DNA of 64,000 bases from CBDCAS01 sp965214015 (GCA_965214015.1 CBDCAS010000016.1:47894-111893); one strand, 5' to 3'. Numbered from the stretch's first letter, positions 46,287 to 55,743 are shown. A program made the numbers and translations. Notes: generated by a model not told the origin, from the sequence alone.

Positions 46287-47711
46287 ATGAGTCGTTCTAT
46301 TCAAGCAGAGGTTGTAGTATTAGGAAGTGGACCTGGTGGTTACTCTGCTGCTTTTCGAGCTGCAGATCTTGGAAGAAAAGTCGTTTTAATTGAGCGCTAT
46401 GAGAATATAGGGGGTGTTTGTTTAAACGTCGGTTGTATTCCTTCAAAAGCTTTATTACATATTGCTAAAGTTATTGATGAAGTGAAGGATTTAGGTCAGT
46501 CAGGTGTTGATTTTGGTGAGCCAAGTATTGACAACAGTAAAGTATGCCACTGGAAAAATAAAGTAGTTAAGCAATTAACAGGCGGCTTAAAAATGATGGC
46601 TAAGCAGCGTAACGTGGATACTGTTACAGGTTATGGTCGGTTTCTTAGTCCTACTGAAATTGAGGTGAGTGGCCAAGATGAAAAGACAGTAGTTGCCTTT
46701 GAACATTGCATTATTGCAGCAGGCTCGTTACCAGTGAAGCTACCGTTTATTCCTGAGGATCCACGTGTTATGGATTCAACCAGTGCTTTGGAGCTAGAAG
46801 AGACCAAGGGTGATATTCTAATTTTAGGGGGCGGTATTATTGGTTTAGAAATGGCGACAGTCTATCACGCTCTAGGGGCAAAAATTAGTATTGTTGAGAG
46901 AATGGAGCAACTGATCCCAGGTGCTGATAAAGATCTTGTTATGCCACTCCATAAACGAATTGAGAAACAGTATGACAGTATTATGTTAAAGACGCGTGTT
47001 ACAGCGGTAGAGGCAAAAAAAGACGGTCTTTGGGTAAGCTTTGCAGGAGATCAACTACCTTCTGAAAATCCTAAGCGCTTCGATCGTTTGCTAGTAGCTG
47101 TTGGTCGTTCTCCTAATGGAAAATTAATTGATGCTGATAAAGCAGGTGTTCGTGTTGATGAGCGAGGTTTTATTCCTGTTGATCATCAGATGAAAACTTG
47201 TGTTCCTAATATTTATGCAATTGGTGATATTGTTGGGGATCCAATGTTAGCCCATAAGGCCTCTGCTCAAGGCCGTCTTGCAGCGGAAGTCATTGCAGGT
47301 AAGCGTTATTATTTTGATCCTAAATGTATTCCTTCTGTTGCTTATACAGATCCTGAGGTTGCTTGGGTAGGGCTGACTGAGACTCAGGCAAAAGCAGAAA
47401 ATATTGCTTATAAAAAAGGCCTCTTTCCTTGGGCAGCTTCAGGGCGTGCTTTGGCCTTAAATCGTAGTGAAGGTTTTACTAAAATAATATTCGATGATAA
47501 AGGGACTGTTATAGGGGGAGGTATTGTTGGTGTCAATGCGGGTGATTTAATTGCTGAGATTGCTCTAGCTATTGAGATGGGTTGTGATGCTGAAGATCTT
47601 GCTTTAACCATTCATCCACATCCAACGCTGTCTGAATCACTTATGATGGCTGCTGAGGTATATGAGGGTACAATCACGGATCTTTATATTCCTAAAAAGA
47701 AAAAGCAATAA
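46287..47711 (+). CDS. lpdA: Dihydrolipoamide dehydrogenase (E3)
   Basis: 474 residues from the ATG after a GGAGA ribosome binding site. An ATG 12 bases upstream is less likely. FAD-binding GSGPGGYSAA, the redox disulfide GGVCLNVGC (C45, C50), NAD-binding GGGIIGLEMA, and HPHPTLSE with the catalytic His-Glu. It reoxidises the lipoyl arm of the pyruvate and 2-oxoglutarate dehydrogenase complexes. It is the third gene of the operon. Confidence 0.97.
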   Translation: MSRSIQAEVVVLGSGPGGYSAAFRAADLGRKVVLIERYENIGGVCLNVGCIPSKALLHIAKVIDEVKDLGQSGVDFGEPSIDNSKVCHWKNKVVKQLTGGLKMMAKQRNVDTVTGYGRFLSPTEIEVSGQDEKTVVAFEHCIIAAGSLPVKLPFIPEDPRVMDSTSALELEETKGDILILGGGIIGLEMATVYHALGAKISIVERMEQLIPGADKDLVMPLHKRIEKQYDSIMLKTRVTAVEAKKDGLWVSFAGDQLPSENPKRFDRLLVAVGRSPNGKLIDADKAGVRVDERGFIPVDHQMKTCVPNIYAIGDIVGDPMLAHKASAQGRLAAEVIAGKRYYFDPKCIPSVAYTDPEVAWVGLTETQAKAENIAYKKGLFPWAASGRALALNRSEGFTKIIFDDKGTVIGGGIVGVNAGDLIAEIALAIEMGCDAEDLALTIHPHPTLSESLMMAAEVYEGTITDLYIPKKKKQ

Positions 47712-47782
47712 GTAGAGATGTGCGCGTTAGGTTTATTTTAGATGATTGTACGCACTTTGTTGTCAATTTTTCTCTATAGTAA

Positions 47783-48346
47783 TTAGGTTTTGGCGCAACA
47801 CCAGATCTCAATGTGTGTCACTCCACTGTGCTTTAATATTTTATAAGCTGCCATTATAGTGCTACCTGTTGTGATCACATCATCGAAAAGTGCGATGTGC
47901 TGTGCTTTGATTGGTTTAACTAAACGAAAAGCATGAGCTAAGTTTTTATGACGTTCTGTTTCAGTAAGCTTTGATTGAGGTTCTGTATTTTTTATACGTT
48001 TTAATGAGTGTATATTAAGAGGAATTGATACAGCATGTTTTATATGCTTTGCAATTTCTAAGGATTGATTAAAGCCTCGTTTTTGGAGGCGTCTGGTATG
48101 CAACGGAATCGGTAGAATCACCTCAGGAAGTTCTGAGCGTTTTTTTAGTTTTTCACTAAATAACAAGCCTAGATATTGGGCATAAACTAGTTGATGATGA
48201 AACTTTAATTGAGTAATCCAATAGTTAATGGGGGGTTTATACCGAAAGGCAATCATAGTTGATTGATGCCAAGGGAGCCCACTTTGGCAAAGGTGGCAAA
48301 GTGGTAAGGTTCGTAGTCTTTTGCCTTGGCAGAGTAAACAGTACAT
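47783..48346 (-). CDS. comF: ComF/GntX-type phosphoribosyltransferase-domain protein
   Basis: 187 residues, shorter than the usual 220-240. An N-terminal zinc-ribbon remnant (CLLC and CHLC) precedes a PRTase domain with PIPLHTRRLQKRGFNQSLEIAKHI and ALFDDVITTGSTI. Family members are linked to DNA uptake (ComFC) or use of extracellular DNA. Whether competence exists here is unknown. Confidence 0.85.
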   Translation of the reverse strand: MYCLLCQGKRLRTLPLCHLCQSGLPWHQSTMIAFRYKPPINYWITQLKFHHQLVYAQYLGLLFSEKLKKRSELPEVILPIPLHTRRLQKRGFNQSLEIAKHIKHAVSIPLNIHSLKRIKNTEPQSKLTETERHKNLAHAFRLVKPIKAQHIALFDDVITTGSTIMAAYKILKHSGVTHIEIWCCAKT

Positions 48347-48462
48347 TATGCCAGCATAGTAAAGATATGATCATTTATCGATACCGTGATATTAAAACAA
48401 GGAGTATACTTACATAATTTACTAGAGCTATTTTTTATGTCTATTGAGCAGGTGCTAGGCTG

Positions 48463-49284
48463 ATGGTAGATTCCCATCAGTTTCGTCGATCAAAAGCAGT
48501 CCTCACAGTGCCAGTCCATATATTATGGCAAGAAGTGGCTAATCGCTTGATAGCACGATTGCCAATGATTCGTTTACAGCCGCAGCGAATTTTAGAATAT
48601 GGTATGCGACAGGGCTACTTGTCCCAGCAACTTGTTGCCTATTATCCGAATGCAGAGTTGGTAATTTTAGAGGGCACCAGTTGGCCATCAGTGAATAGAG
48701 CTTGTTGTGGTGATTTGAGAATAACAGCGCATTATTCAGCTTTGCCTATAGAGAGTAATACAGTTGATATGGTAATTTCATCACTAAGCTTAAATGGGGC
48801 AAATGATTTAGCAGCTTGTTTTCGTGAATGTAAACGAATATTAAGACCAGGAGGGATACTTATATTTACTTTGTTGGGTGTTGATACCTTAAAAGAATTA
48901 CGTTATAGCTTTTCATCTTGTAGTCATTTTCTGCATCGCTTCCCTGATATGCATAATGTTGGGGATTTATTATTACAGAGCGGTTTGGAAGATCCTGTTA
49001 TGGATATGGAACACATCACCATTCGTTATAAACAATTAATCACCTTATTCCAAGATATTAGATTAAATGGTATGGGCAATATCCATCAAAATAAGTTAAA
49101 AGGATTATTTGGAAAAAATCGTTGGCAGCATGCTATGGCCCGTTATGAAACCTTTAAAGAGAAAGGAGCCTATCTGGCTACTTTTGAGATTATTTATGGT
49201 CATGCTTGGCAGCCAATGAGTGAGCATGATACTACTGTTTCGGAAACTATCATTCCGATTGATCATATTAGCCGTGTGTCTTAG
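48463..49284 (+). CDS. bioC: BioC-like SAM methyltransferase with a degenerate SAM-binding motif
   Basis: 273 residues. The fold is recognised from the ECKRILRPGGILIFTLLG and DTLKELR segments, which match malonyl-ACP O-methyltransferase BioC. However, motif I, normally a D-x-G-C-G-T-G pattern, reads LEYGMRQGYL, with two of the key glycines replaced. The enzyme could still bind SAM or could have decayed. It is divergent from comF. Confidence 0.78.
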   Translation: MVDSHQFRRSKAVLTVPVHILWQEVANRLIARLPMIRLQPQRILEYGMRQGYLSQQLVAYYPNAELVILEGTSWPSVNRACCGDLRITAHYSALPIESNTVDMVISSLSLNGANDLAACFRECKRILRPGGILIFTLLGVDTLKELRYSFSSCSHFLHRFPDMHNVGDLLLQSGLEDPVMDMEHITIRYKQLITLFQDIRLNGMGNIHQNKLKGLFGKNRWQHAMARYETFKEKGAYLATFEIIYGHAWQPMSEHDTTVSETIIPIDHISRVS

Positions 49285-49317
49285 CTAAAAAAAGAAGAGT
49301 TCTCTGATAATTTCTCT

Positions 49318-49965
49318 TTAATACATATCAGTGATGCAATGATCTAAGCTAGGTTCTGGAGTATGTGCAATATTAATTTCAAATAATTGAAGCTGCTTTT
49401 TACCCCGTATTTGGTCAAGAATTTTATGAGCTGTTTCTACAGAGATACATACGTTTTTACCTCTATATAGGTAAGAAAGATCGTAGGTACTGTTGTGAGC
49501 GCATTGGGGGCAGATTAATTGGAGTAAGTATTCCAGGCTCGCTTCATGATAATGGCCTATAAGAGCACTTTTTGGCAGTGGTTTTTGTAGAATTTGCACA
49601 GGTTGTTTGTGATTTAAACAATAAGGTTGGTTATGTTGATCCCAGGCGCACGAGAAAAAACGAATAAATTGAGTATGGAGTTTTAATTTTTGTTCTAGAT
49701 AAGAAGCATATTCTTTTATTTTATAAAATTTGTTTTTATAAAGAGCTGCAACTATAGAGGCAGCTAATAGGAGAATAGCTGTCACTATGGCATAAAGAAT
49801 GGCATGTGTTTTGATAAATGATCGTAGTGAGGGGGTAAGCAATATGTCAAGCACAATAGAAGGTGTAATGAAAAAGTGCCAGTTAGCTATGATCCATTGC
49901 TTAAATTTTGTTGAAAATTCTTTAGCATTATGTAGTTTTGGCTTCATTAGATCTCCCAATGACAT
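49318..49965 (-). CDS. Hypothetical membrane protein with a Cys/His cluster
   Basis: 215 residues: two hydrophobic segments near 30-46 and 55-75, then a soluble region (about 100-215) with a CLNH, then LICPQCAH pattern that may bind zinc. The family is not recognised. It faces bioC from the opposite strand. The ATG-proximal region MSLGDLMKPK may be shortened if the true start is at residue 7. Confidence 0.6.
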   Translation of the reverse strand: MSLGDLMKPKLHNAKEFSTKFKQWIIANWHFFITPSIVLDILLTPSLRSFIKTHAILYAIVTAILLLAASIVAALYKNKFYKIKEYASYLEQKLKLHTQFIRFFSCAWDQHNQPYCLNHKQPVQILQKPLPKSALIGHYHEASLEYLLQLICPQCAHNSTYDLSYLYRGKNVCISVETAHKILDQIRGKKQLQLFEINIAHTPEPSLDHCITDMY

Positions 49966-50086
49966 GATGAGTTACTCATAATGAGATTATGCCAGAGTGA
50001 TACAGTACATGCCAGCTAGATAAGTCATAATGAGTGTTGATGCTTATAAGATTACAATAAGGTTTAGTTTTACTACAATATAGTGG

Positions 50087-50653
50087 TTAATTGATTTGAG
50101 TTATTGGTATTGATGAGTCTGGTTGTATTTGATCTATGAATTGAAAGAACTGATTTATCGATCGGCTTAAACCTTGTTCTTTTCCTGATTTTTTTAATAA
50201 GATTCCTTTAATGCCTAGGAAGCTCGATGTTGCTATGATTATTGCCAAGGCTATGAAAAAAACAGGAGGTAGAGATAGTATCGAACCTACTAGTGTATAA
50301 GTTACTCCTGCTACAAGGAAAAAAGTCCCTATTGCACATATATTATTGCCAGTGTTAACCTTAGGGTTATTGTATTTACTATAAATTATGTTTTTGGAAA
50401 AATCTTTATATGTTATAAAATTTTTATTAATTTCAGTATTGCTATTTGGGTATTGATTAATTTTATCTATTATTTTTTCTAGTGAAATTAAATTATCATT
50501 TTTTATACATATAATTCTATATTCTCTTTGCATTTCTATCAGAAATTTAATACATAAAAAATCAAAAAAACATGGATTTTTTTTAAGTGATTCTACGGCC
50601 TTTTCTAGTTTTTCATATGTATTCTGGTGTATAGTAGTTTTTTTATTTTGCAT
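50087..50653 (-). CDS. Lineage-specific small protein with a bilobed hydrophobic hairpin
   Basis: 188 residues: a Lys/Asn-rich N-terminal half (1-100), then two close hydrophobic stretches (about 107-125 and 129-150) and a short polar tail. The family is not recognised. The topology repeats that seen in the protein encoded at 12546-13667, which may indicate a family of inclusion-like or host-directed membrane proteins. This is inference. Confidence 0.55.
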   Translation of the reverse strand: MQNKKTTIHQNTYEKLEKAVESLKKNPCFFDFLCIKFLIEMQREYRIICIKNDNLISLEKIIDKINQYPNSNTEINKNFITYKDFSKNIIYSKYNNPKVNTGNNICAIGTFFLVAGVTYTLVGSILSLPPVFFIALAIIIATSSFLGIKGILLKKSGKEQGLSRSINQFFQFIDQIQPDSSIPITQIN

Positions 50654-50788
50654 ACTTTAATGTTAATTGAGTTAACTTTACAAAAAATTTCATTTAAATA
50701 TAGAATTGTAACAATTTATCTCTTTTTCTAGAGTAGGAAGAATTACTTTTATTTTTTCTAATCTAATAAAGTTTGGATTTTCATATTA

Positions 50789-52180
50789 TTAGGCTGTCCA
50801 AAGCTCATATTTCTTTAGCCAGTGCATTAAATTGCTTCCTGCACGGGTTGATTTATTATGAACATAATGCTGAATATAACTTTCTAAAATGTACTCATAT
50901 CCTTTAGTTTTTAAAATAGCAATTATAGACTCTGCTTGAGGAAGTTCATCAGTATGAGTTGCACAGTAGCGTTGAAACAATACCGCGGCTAATAAAGCAG
51001 CGATAGAGGCTTTTCGTTGTGGGTTGGCACCGTGAAAGGCGCGTATGGCTAGCTGTAGAGCACGTTGTTGATCCCATGTCTTCCAACTTTGAAATAGCTC
51101 GATGCTGTCTTTTGTGATCTCTGTTTTATTTAGTTGATTTTTGGGGTAGTTTGCCTGCTGCATCCAGTATAAGAGAGGTATGGCTGCCTCGACATTAGCC
51201 CAACTGCAATTACCAATAGTTTGAGCGGTTATTGGAATTTCAGCAATCACTTGTAGTTTCAGTCTATTATGCAGCTGTTCGTAAATATCAGATAGGGTGT
51301 GTTTTCGGTATAATAGATCGAGCAGTAGGTCTGTGCTCATACCATGAGGTTTATTGATGTAATAAATAGGAATGTGATCATGAGCTAGCCCATCATGCGA
51401 GCGATCGCAAATAGCAAATAAGTTCTTGTGTTTAATTAACATAGCTGCATGCCCTGTTTGATTGATAGGTAACGCTAGAGTATCTTGAGAGAGTATAGGG
51501 ATAATCTCTTTTCGGTATTGATTGATATCGGCTAAATAGTGATCGTATCGCATTAATTGAGTTTGGGTAGTTAGTACCTGATGGATCATATCAATAGAGT
51601 AAAACCAAGGCGCTAGGGGGCGAGCAGCAAAGTTTTGACGAAAGGCTTGTAATGAATAAGCAATTAAATCTAAAGAAAGTTCTAGGTAAAATCCTTCATA
51701 GTCAACCTCAATAAACATACCATCTGGATCGACAATATCAACGCTACCGATTAATTCAAAACGATGCCCAATTAATTTTGCATAAATATAATCATAAGCA
51801 AATCTTGTACGAGCATTGTTTTGAATTAATAGCGTCTTGAGATCTTTCTGATGTTTTAATAGAGGCTTAACAAGAACAGGCTCGCCTGCAAGGTTGAAGG
51901 CGTTGGCGTTAGCACCATGAGTGAGTAATAGCTGGGCTAAGTCAAGGTTGTTATTATCGACAGCCCAATGTAATGGAGTACGACCGGTGATATCTTTTTG
52001 GTTGGGGTCAGAGCCTGCTTTAAGGAGTAAGCGTGCTTTTTCACAGTCATTGACAATGGCTGTTTCAATAAGTGGGGTATAGCCGTATTCATCTAAGTAG
52101 TTGACCTCGATGACTTGTTTAAGCTTTTGCTCTACAGCGTTTACAGTGCCGTGAATAATAGCCTCAGATAGATTCATCAT
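50789..52180 (-). CDS. Ankyrin-repeat protein with a possible clan CE cysteine-enzyme core
   Basis: 463 residues. Two to three ankyrin repeats occupy about 31-125 (YGYTPLIETAIVNDCEKARLL and GRTPLHWAVDNNNLDLAQLLL). The remaining 340 residues match no family I know. Within them TGHAAMLI (H244), FAICDRS (D259), and AQTIGNCSW (Q320, C325) occur in the order and spacing of His-Asp-Gln-Cys in Ulp1 and YopJ-type enzymes. The start overlaps the stop of the upstream gene by one base (TAATG). Ankyrin proteins of intracellular bacteria are often secreted effectors. The catalytic proposal is a hypothesis. Confidence 0.7.
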   Translation of the reverse strand: MMNLSEAIIHGTVNAVEQKLKQVIEVNYLDEYGYTPLIETAIVNDCEKARLLLKAGSDPNQKDITGRTPLHWAVDNNNLDLAQLLLTHGANANAFNLAGEPVLVKPLLKHQKDLKTLLIQNNARTRFAYDYIYAKLIGHRFELIGSVDIVDPDGMFIEVDYEGFYLELSLDLIAYSLQAFRQNFAARPLAPWFYSIDMIHQVLTTQTQLMRYDHYLADINQYRKEIIPILSQDTLALPINQTGHAAMLIKHKNLFAICDRSHDGLAHDHIPIYYINKPHGMSTDLLLDLLYRKHTLSDIYEQLHNRLKLQVIAEIPITAQTIGNCSWANVEAAIPLLYWMQQANYPKNQLNKTEITKDSIELFQSWKTWDQQRALQLAIRAFHGANPQRKASIAALLAAVLFQRYCATHTDELPQAESIIAILKTKGYEYILESYIQHYVHNKSTRAGSNLMHWLKKYELWTA

Positions 52181-52806
52181 TAGGCCTTAGGACTGGGGGC
52201 AGAAGAAGGTGATGATTGGATATTTAGTTGTTGCTCTAACTGATGGCTGAGTTGTTTTTGTAATGCAGGATCATGAGCAGCTTCTTCAATAAATCGTTCA
52301 ATGGCTATGGTGTTATTGGTGACTTCAGCACTCATTTTAGGAGGAACCCCCTCTTTAGCACGACTGACTAGGGGGTGTATTTTGACGGCTTGAGAGAGTT
52401 TGTGTTGACCGTTTTGTCTTTCTAAGGCTTCAAATAACTCGCCTGAATAAGCAGTCACTAATTTGCGTTGACCTTCACGCTCCAAGCCGCGTCGTCCCGC
52501 TATGCCAAGTTCGGTAGAAGGGTTAACTTCGTGCTCATCAACTCGATAATCTTGAGTAGTTAGAATATCTAGGACAAAAAGTAGCTCATCTTCTTGAACA
52601 GAGTGTCTCTTTTTAACCGCTATCGATCGGATCCAGCCATCGTGAGGGGCTGCAATAGGTATAAGTTCCTGATTTGCAGTACGTAGATGAGTTAATATTT
52701 GCTTTTGATGCACACGGTCGCCTTTTTGGACTGCTATTGTGTCAACAATAAAAGAAGAAGTGGCCTCTAATGCCTTAGGAGCTCGGATTTCATAGTGTAT
52801 GTACAT
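52180..52806 (-). CDS. Lipoyl/biotinyl-like barrel protein coupled to the ankyrin gene
   Basis: 208 residues. The first 85 form a barrel-sandwich hybrid fold (VDTIAVQKGDRVHQKQIL and APHDGWIRSIAVKKRHSV) similar to lipoyl or biotinyl domains. The Lys that would be modified is not in the expected E-(T/S)-D-K-A or A-M-K-M context. The rest is charged and ends in a Ser/Pro/Ala tail. No signal peptide is seen. The overlap with the ankyrin gene points to a shared function. Confidence 0.62.
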   Translation of the reverse strand: MYIHYEIRAPKALEATSSFIVDTIAVQKGDRVHQKQILTHLRTANQELIPIAAPHDGWIRSIAVKKRHSVQEDELLFVLDILTTQDYRVDEHEVNPSTELGIAGRRGLEREGQRKLVTAYSGELFEALERQNGQHKLSQAVKIHPLVSRAKEGVPPKMSAEVTNNTIAIERFIEEAAHDPALQKQLSHQLEQQLNIQSSPSSAPSPKA

Positions 52807-52961
52807 ATTAACTTTAATAATGATAAGTTGTAGATTATTGTAGCTTCTAAGTGGGCATTATAAAATAATTGCTACTTAGAGTCTTTAGTCTGATTTTAAA
52901 ATACATTGGGCGCACAGAGGGTTGAAAATAAATAAAATTTTTATTTCATTGATTAAATCAG

Positions 52962-52967
52962 TATAAT
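52962..52967 (+). promoter_or_regulatory. Candidate -10 box for the thrS operon
   Basis: A perfect TATAAT lies 47 bases upstream of thrS. The AT-rich -35 region (TTTTAT) is weak. No operator fold like the E. coli thrS operator was recognised. Confidence 0.4.
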
Positions 52968-53013
52968 TCGTTTCTTGTATTTTAGACAAACTTAAATAGA
53001 AAAGTGATTATTA

Positions 53014-54936
53014 ATGGTAATGATTACCTTACCTGATGGCAGTCAAAAGCAGTTTGATAAGCCAGTTACCGTATTTGCAGTTGCTCAATCCATTAGTCCC
53101 AGCCTAGCAAGGGCTGCATTGGCAGGCAAGGTGGATGACCACTTAGTGGATATTTCTTATTTGATAAGTGAAGCGGCTCGATTACAAATTATTACTGGCC
53201 AAGATCCAGAAGGCTTAGAAGTGATTCGTCACTCTACAGCGCACCTGTTAGCACAAGCGGTTAAAGATTTATTTCCTGCTGCTCAAATTGCCATAGGTCC
53301 TGTTATTGAAGAGGGTTTTTATTACGATATAGCACTTGAGCATTCATTCACACCAAAGGATCTAGAGACGATTGAGGCTAGGATGCGGCAGTTGGCAAAA
53401 GCAAATACGCCGATAGAGCGGATGGTATTATCACGCAATGAAGCCGTTAAATTGTTTGAAGCTCGAGGTGAACATTATAAGGTCGAAATTATTAAGGATA
53501 TTCCAGAAAATGAAGCATTAACGCTCTATAAGCAACAGGATTTTATTGATTTATGTCGCGGTCCTCATGTCCCTCGTACTGGTATATTAAAGGCTTTCAA
53601 GCTGACTAAGTTGGCAGGAGCCTATTGGCGCGGTAATAGCAACAATGACATGCTACAACGTATTTATGGCACCGCCTTTTTCGATAAACAGGCTCTAAAA
53701 ACTTATTTGCATCGTTTAGAAGAAGCTGAGAAACGTGATCATCGTCAGCTTGCTAAAAAGATGGATCTTTTTCATTTTCAGCCAGAAGCGCCTGGTATGG
53801 TGTTTTGGCATCCAAAAGGTTGGGTCATTAATCAGGTGATACGTGATTATTTGCGTGGTATCACAAATGCTTCTGGTTATTGTGAAATTAATACACCACA
53901 AATGGTAGATCAAAGTTTATGGCAGCAATCAGGACATTTAGCGCAATTCAACGAAGAGATGTTCAGTTTGCATTTAGAGCACCGTGATTACGCTATTAAG
54001 CCTATGAGCTGTCCATGTCATGTTCAAGTTTTTAAACAAGGCCTAAAGAGCTATCGAGATTTACCATTGCGTTTTACGGAGTTTGGTTGTTGTCATCGTA
54101 ATGAGCCCTCAGGAACACTCCATGGTTTGATGCGTGTGCGTGCTATGACGCAAGATGATGGTCATATTTTTTGTACTGAGGAACATATTCATTCAGAGGT
54201 TTTAGCTTTTATTAAACAGCTCCATCAAGTGTATCGTGATTTTGGTTTTACAAATATAATTCATAAACTATCGACACGGCCTGAAAAACGTGTCGGCAGT
54301 GATACTCTATGGGATCAAGCAGAGGCTGCCTTATCAAAGGCCCTAGATGCCAGTGGTGTTGAGTGGGATATTATGCCAGGTGAAGGTGCTTTCTACGGGC
54401 CTAAGATTGAGTTTTCTTTAAAAGACTGTCTGGGTCGTGTATGGCAATGTGGCACTATACAGGTCGATTTTTCAATGCCAGAACGTTTGGAGGCAAAATA
54501 TATTGCACAGGATGGAACAAAGCAGTCGCCTGTTATGCTGCATCGTGCTATTTTGGGATCCATTGAACGGTTTATGGGGGTTCTGTTAGAGCATTATGCG
54601 GGTCGCTTACCCTTGTGGCTTGCTCCAATACAAGGAGTTGTGATGAGTATTAGCGATCGCCAATCAGACTATGCTGCTAAAATTGCAAAAAATTTGCAAA
54701 ATCTAGGAATTAGGGTCATCTCAGACTTGAGAAATGAGAAGATCGGTTTTAAAATCCGCGAACACACTTTGTCACGTATTCCTTACCAGATAGTGATTGG
54801 GGATCGTGAAGTGTCCGATGCGTGTTTAACGGTACGGCAAGAAGCTGCGAGTTTGGCTACAATGAGCTTTGATGATTTGGCTACGCAGTTACAGGATGAA
54901 ATTCATCAGAAACGAATTCGGGGAGATAAGCATTAG
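53014..54936 (+). CDS. thrS: Threonyl-tRNA synthetase
   Basis: 640 residues: TGS domain (1-60), editing domain (about 65-225, with HSTAHLLAQAVK), class II core with zinc ligands in MSCPCHVQVFK, and anticodon-binding domain (from about 535, RLPLWLAPIQGVVM). It charges tRNA-Thr and edits Ser-tRNA-Thr. Its last five bases overlap the infC AUU start. Confidence 0.97.
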   Translation: MVMITLPDGSQKQFDKPVTVFAVAQSISPSLARAALAGKVDDHLVDISYLISEAARLQIITGQDPEGLEVIRHSTAHLLAQAVKDLFPAAQIAIGPVIEEGFYYDIALEHSFTPKDLETIEARMRQLAKANTPIERMVLSRNEAVKLFEARGEHYKVEIIKDIPENEALTLYKQQDFIDLCRGPHVPRTGILKAFKLTKLAGAYWRGNSNNDMLQRIYGTAFFDKQALKTYLHRLEEAEKRDHRQLAKKMDLFHFQPEAPGMVFWHPKGWVINQVIRDYLRGITNASGYCEINTPQMVDQSLWQQSGHLAQFNEEMFSLHLEHRDYAIKPMSCPCHVQVFKQGLKSYRDLPLRFTEFGCCHRNEPSGTLHGLMRVRAMTQDDGHIFCTEEHIHSEVLAFIKQLHQVYRDFGFTNIIHKLSTRPEKRVGSDTLWDQAEAALSKALDASGVEWDIMPGEGAFYGPKIEFSLKDCLGRVWQCGTIQVDFSMPERLEAKYIAQDGTKQSPVMLHRAILGSIERFMGVLLEHYAGRLPLWLAPIQGVVMSISDRQSDYAAKIAKNLQNLGIRVISDLRNEKIGFKIREHTLSRIPYQIVIGDREVSDACLTVRQEAASLATMSFDDLATQLQDEIHQKRIRGDKH

Positions 54937-55471
54937 ATCTGAAAAAACACGAGTCAATAGGCAAATCCGCGTTGCTAAGATTCGATTAATTGACCAAAAT
55001 GGGGAACAGGTTGGTGTGGTGAGTACAGTGGAGGCCATTAGGCAAGCTGAGATGGCAAACCTTGATTTAGTGGAAATTTCTCCTAACGTCGATCCGCCTG
55101 TTTGCCGCATTATGGATTATGGGAAGTATCTCTTTGAGCGAAATCAACGTAAAAGAGCTACTAAGAAAAAGCAAAGACTTATTCACGTTAAGGAAGTCAA
55201 GTTTAGACCCGCTACTGATGTAGGAGATTTTCAGGTGAAAGTCCGTAAAATTTGTAGCTTCCTGGATCGAGGTGACAAAGTAAAAGTGAGTTTACGTTTT
55301 CGTGGCCGCGAGATGCAACACAAAGAGTTGGGCTTAGCATTGTTAGACCGTGTCAAAGCAGAACTTCCAGGAGGGTATTTAGTGGAGCAAGAGCCTAAAA
55401 TGGAAGGTCGACAAATGACAATGGTTGTTATGATGGGAAAAGTACATAAGCGAAGTGAAAAGGGGGAGTAG
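54932..55471 (+). CDS. infC: Translation initiation factor IF-3 with an AUU start codon
   Basis: 179 residues from ATT at 54932 (E. coli IF-3 has 180). The first codons read ATT AGA TCT GAA AAA, preceded by GGGGAG, and the protein continues RVNRQIRVAKIRLID. AUU starts in infC are known to let IF-3 repress its own translation, so the codon choice is functional. Apparent ATG starts upstream lie inside thrS and would add foreign residues. The C-terminal domain (VKEVKFRPATDVGDFQVKVRK) is complete. Confidence 0.95.
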   Translation: MRSEKTRVNRQIRVAKIRLIDQNGEQVGVVSTVEAIRQAEMANLDLVEISPNVDPPVCRIMDYGKYLFERNQRKRATKKKQRLIHVKEVKFRPATDVGDFQVKVRKICSFLDRGDKVKVSLRFRGREMQHKELGLALLDRVKAELPGGYLVEQEPKMEGRQMTMVVMMGKVHKRSEKGE

Positions 55472-55477
55472 ACAGTA

Positions 55478-55675
55478 ATGCCGAAGATGAAAACGAATCG
55501 AGGTGCAGCAAAACGCTTTAAGCGTACAGGTACAGGCAAGTTAAAACGTCGTTGTGCAAATCGAAATCATATTTTAACGAAAAAAACAAATAAACGTAAA
55601 CGCCAATTGCGTGCTATGCCAAGTGTCCATAGTAGTGATCATAATGCAATTGATAGAATGTTAAGAAATAAATAG
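55478..55675 (+). CDS. rpmI: 50S ribosomal protein L35
   Basis: 65 residues, the normal size. MPKMKTNRGAAKRFKRTGTGKLKR is the family start. A GGGGGAG ribosome binding site precedes it. It lies between infC and rplT as in E. coli. Confidence 0.97.
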   Translation: MPKMKTNRGAAKRFKRTGTGKLKRRCANRNHILTKKTNKRKRQLRAMPSVHSSDHNAIDRMLRNK

Positions 55676-55743
55676 TTTAAATTTAGAGCGTAGAATTAAT
55701 CTGCTCTCTGAATAGAGGTGAGAATTAATGCGAGGAGTAAAAC

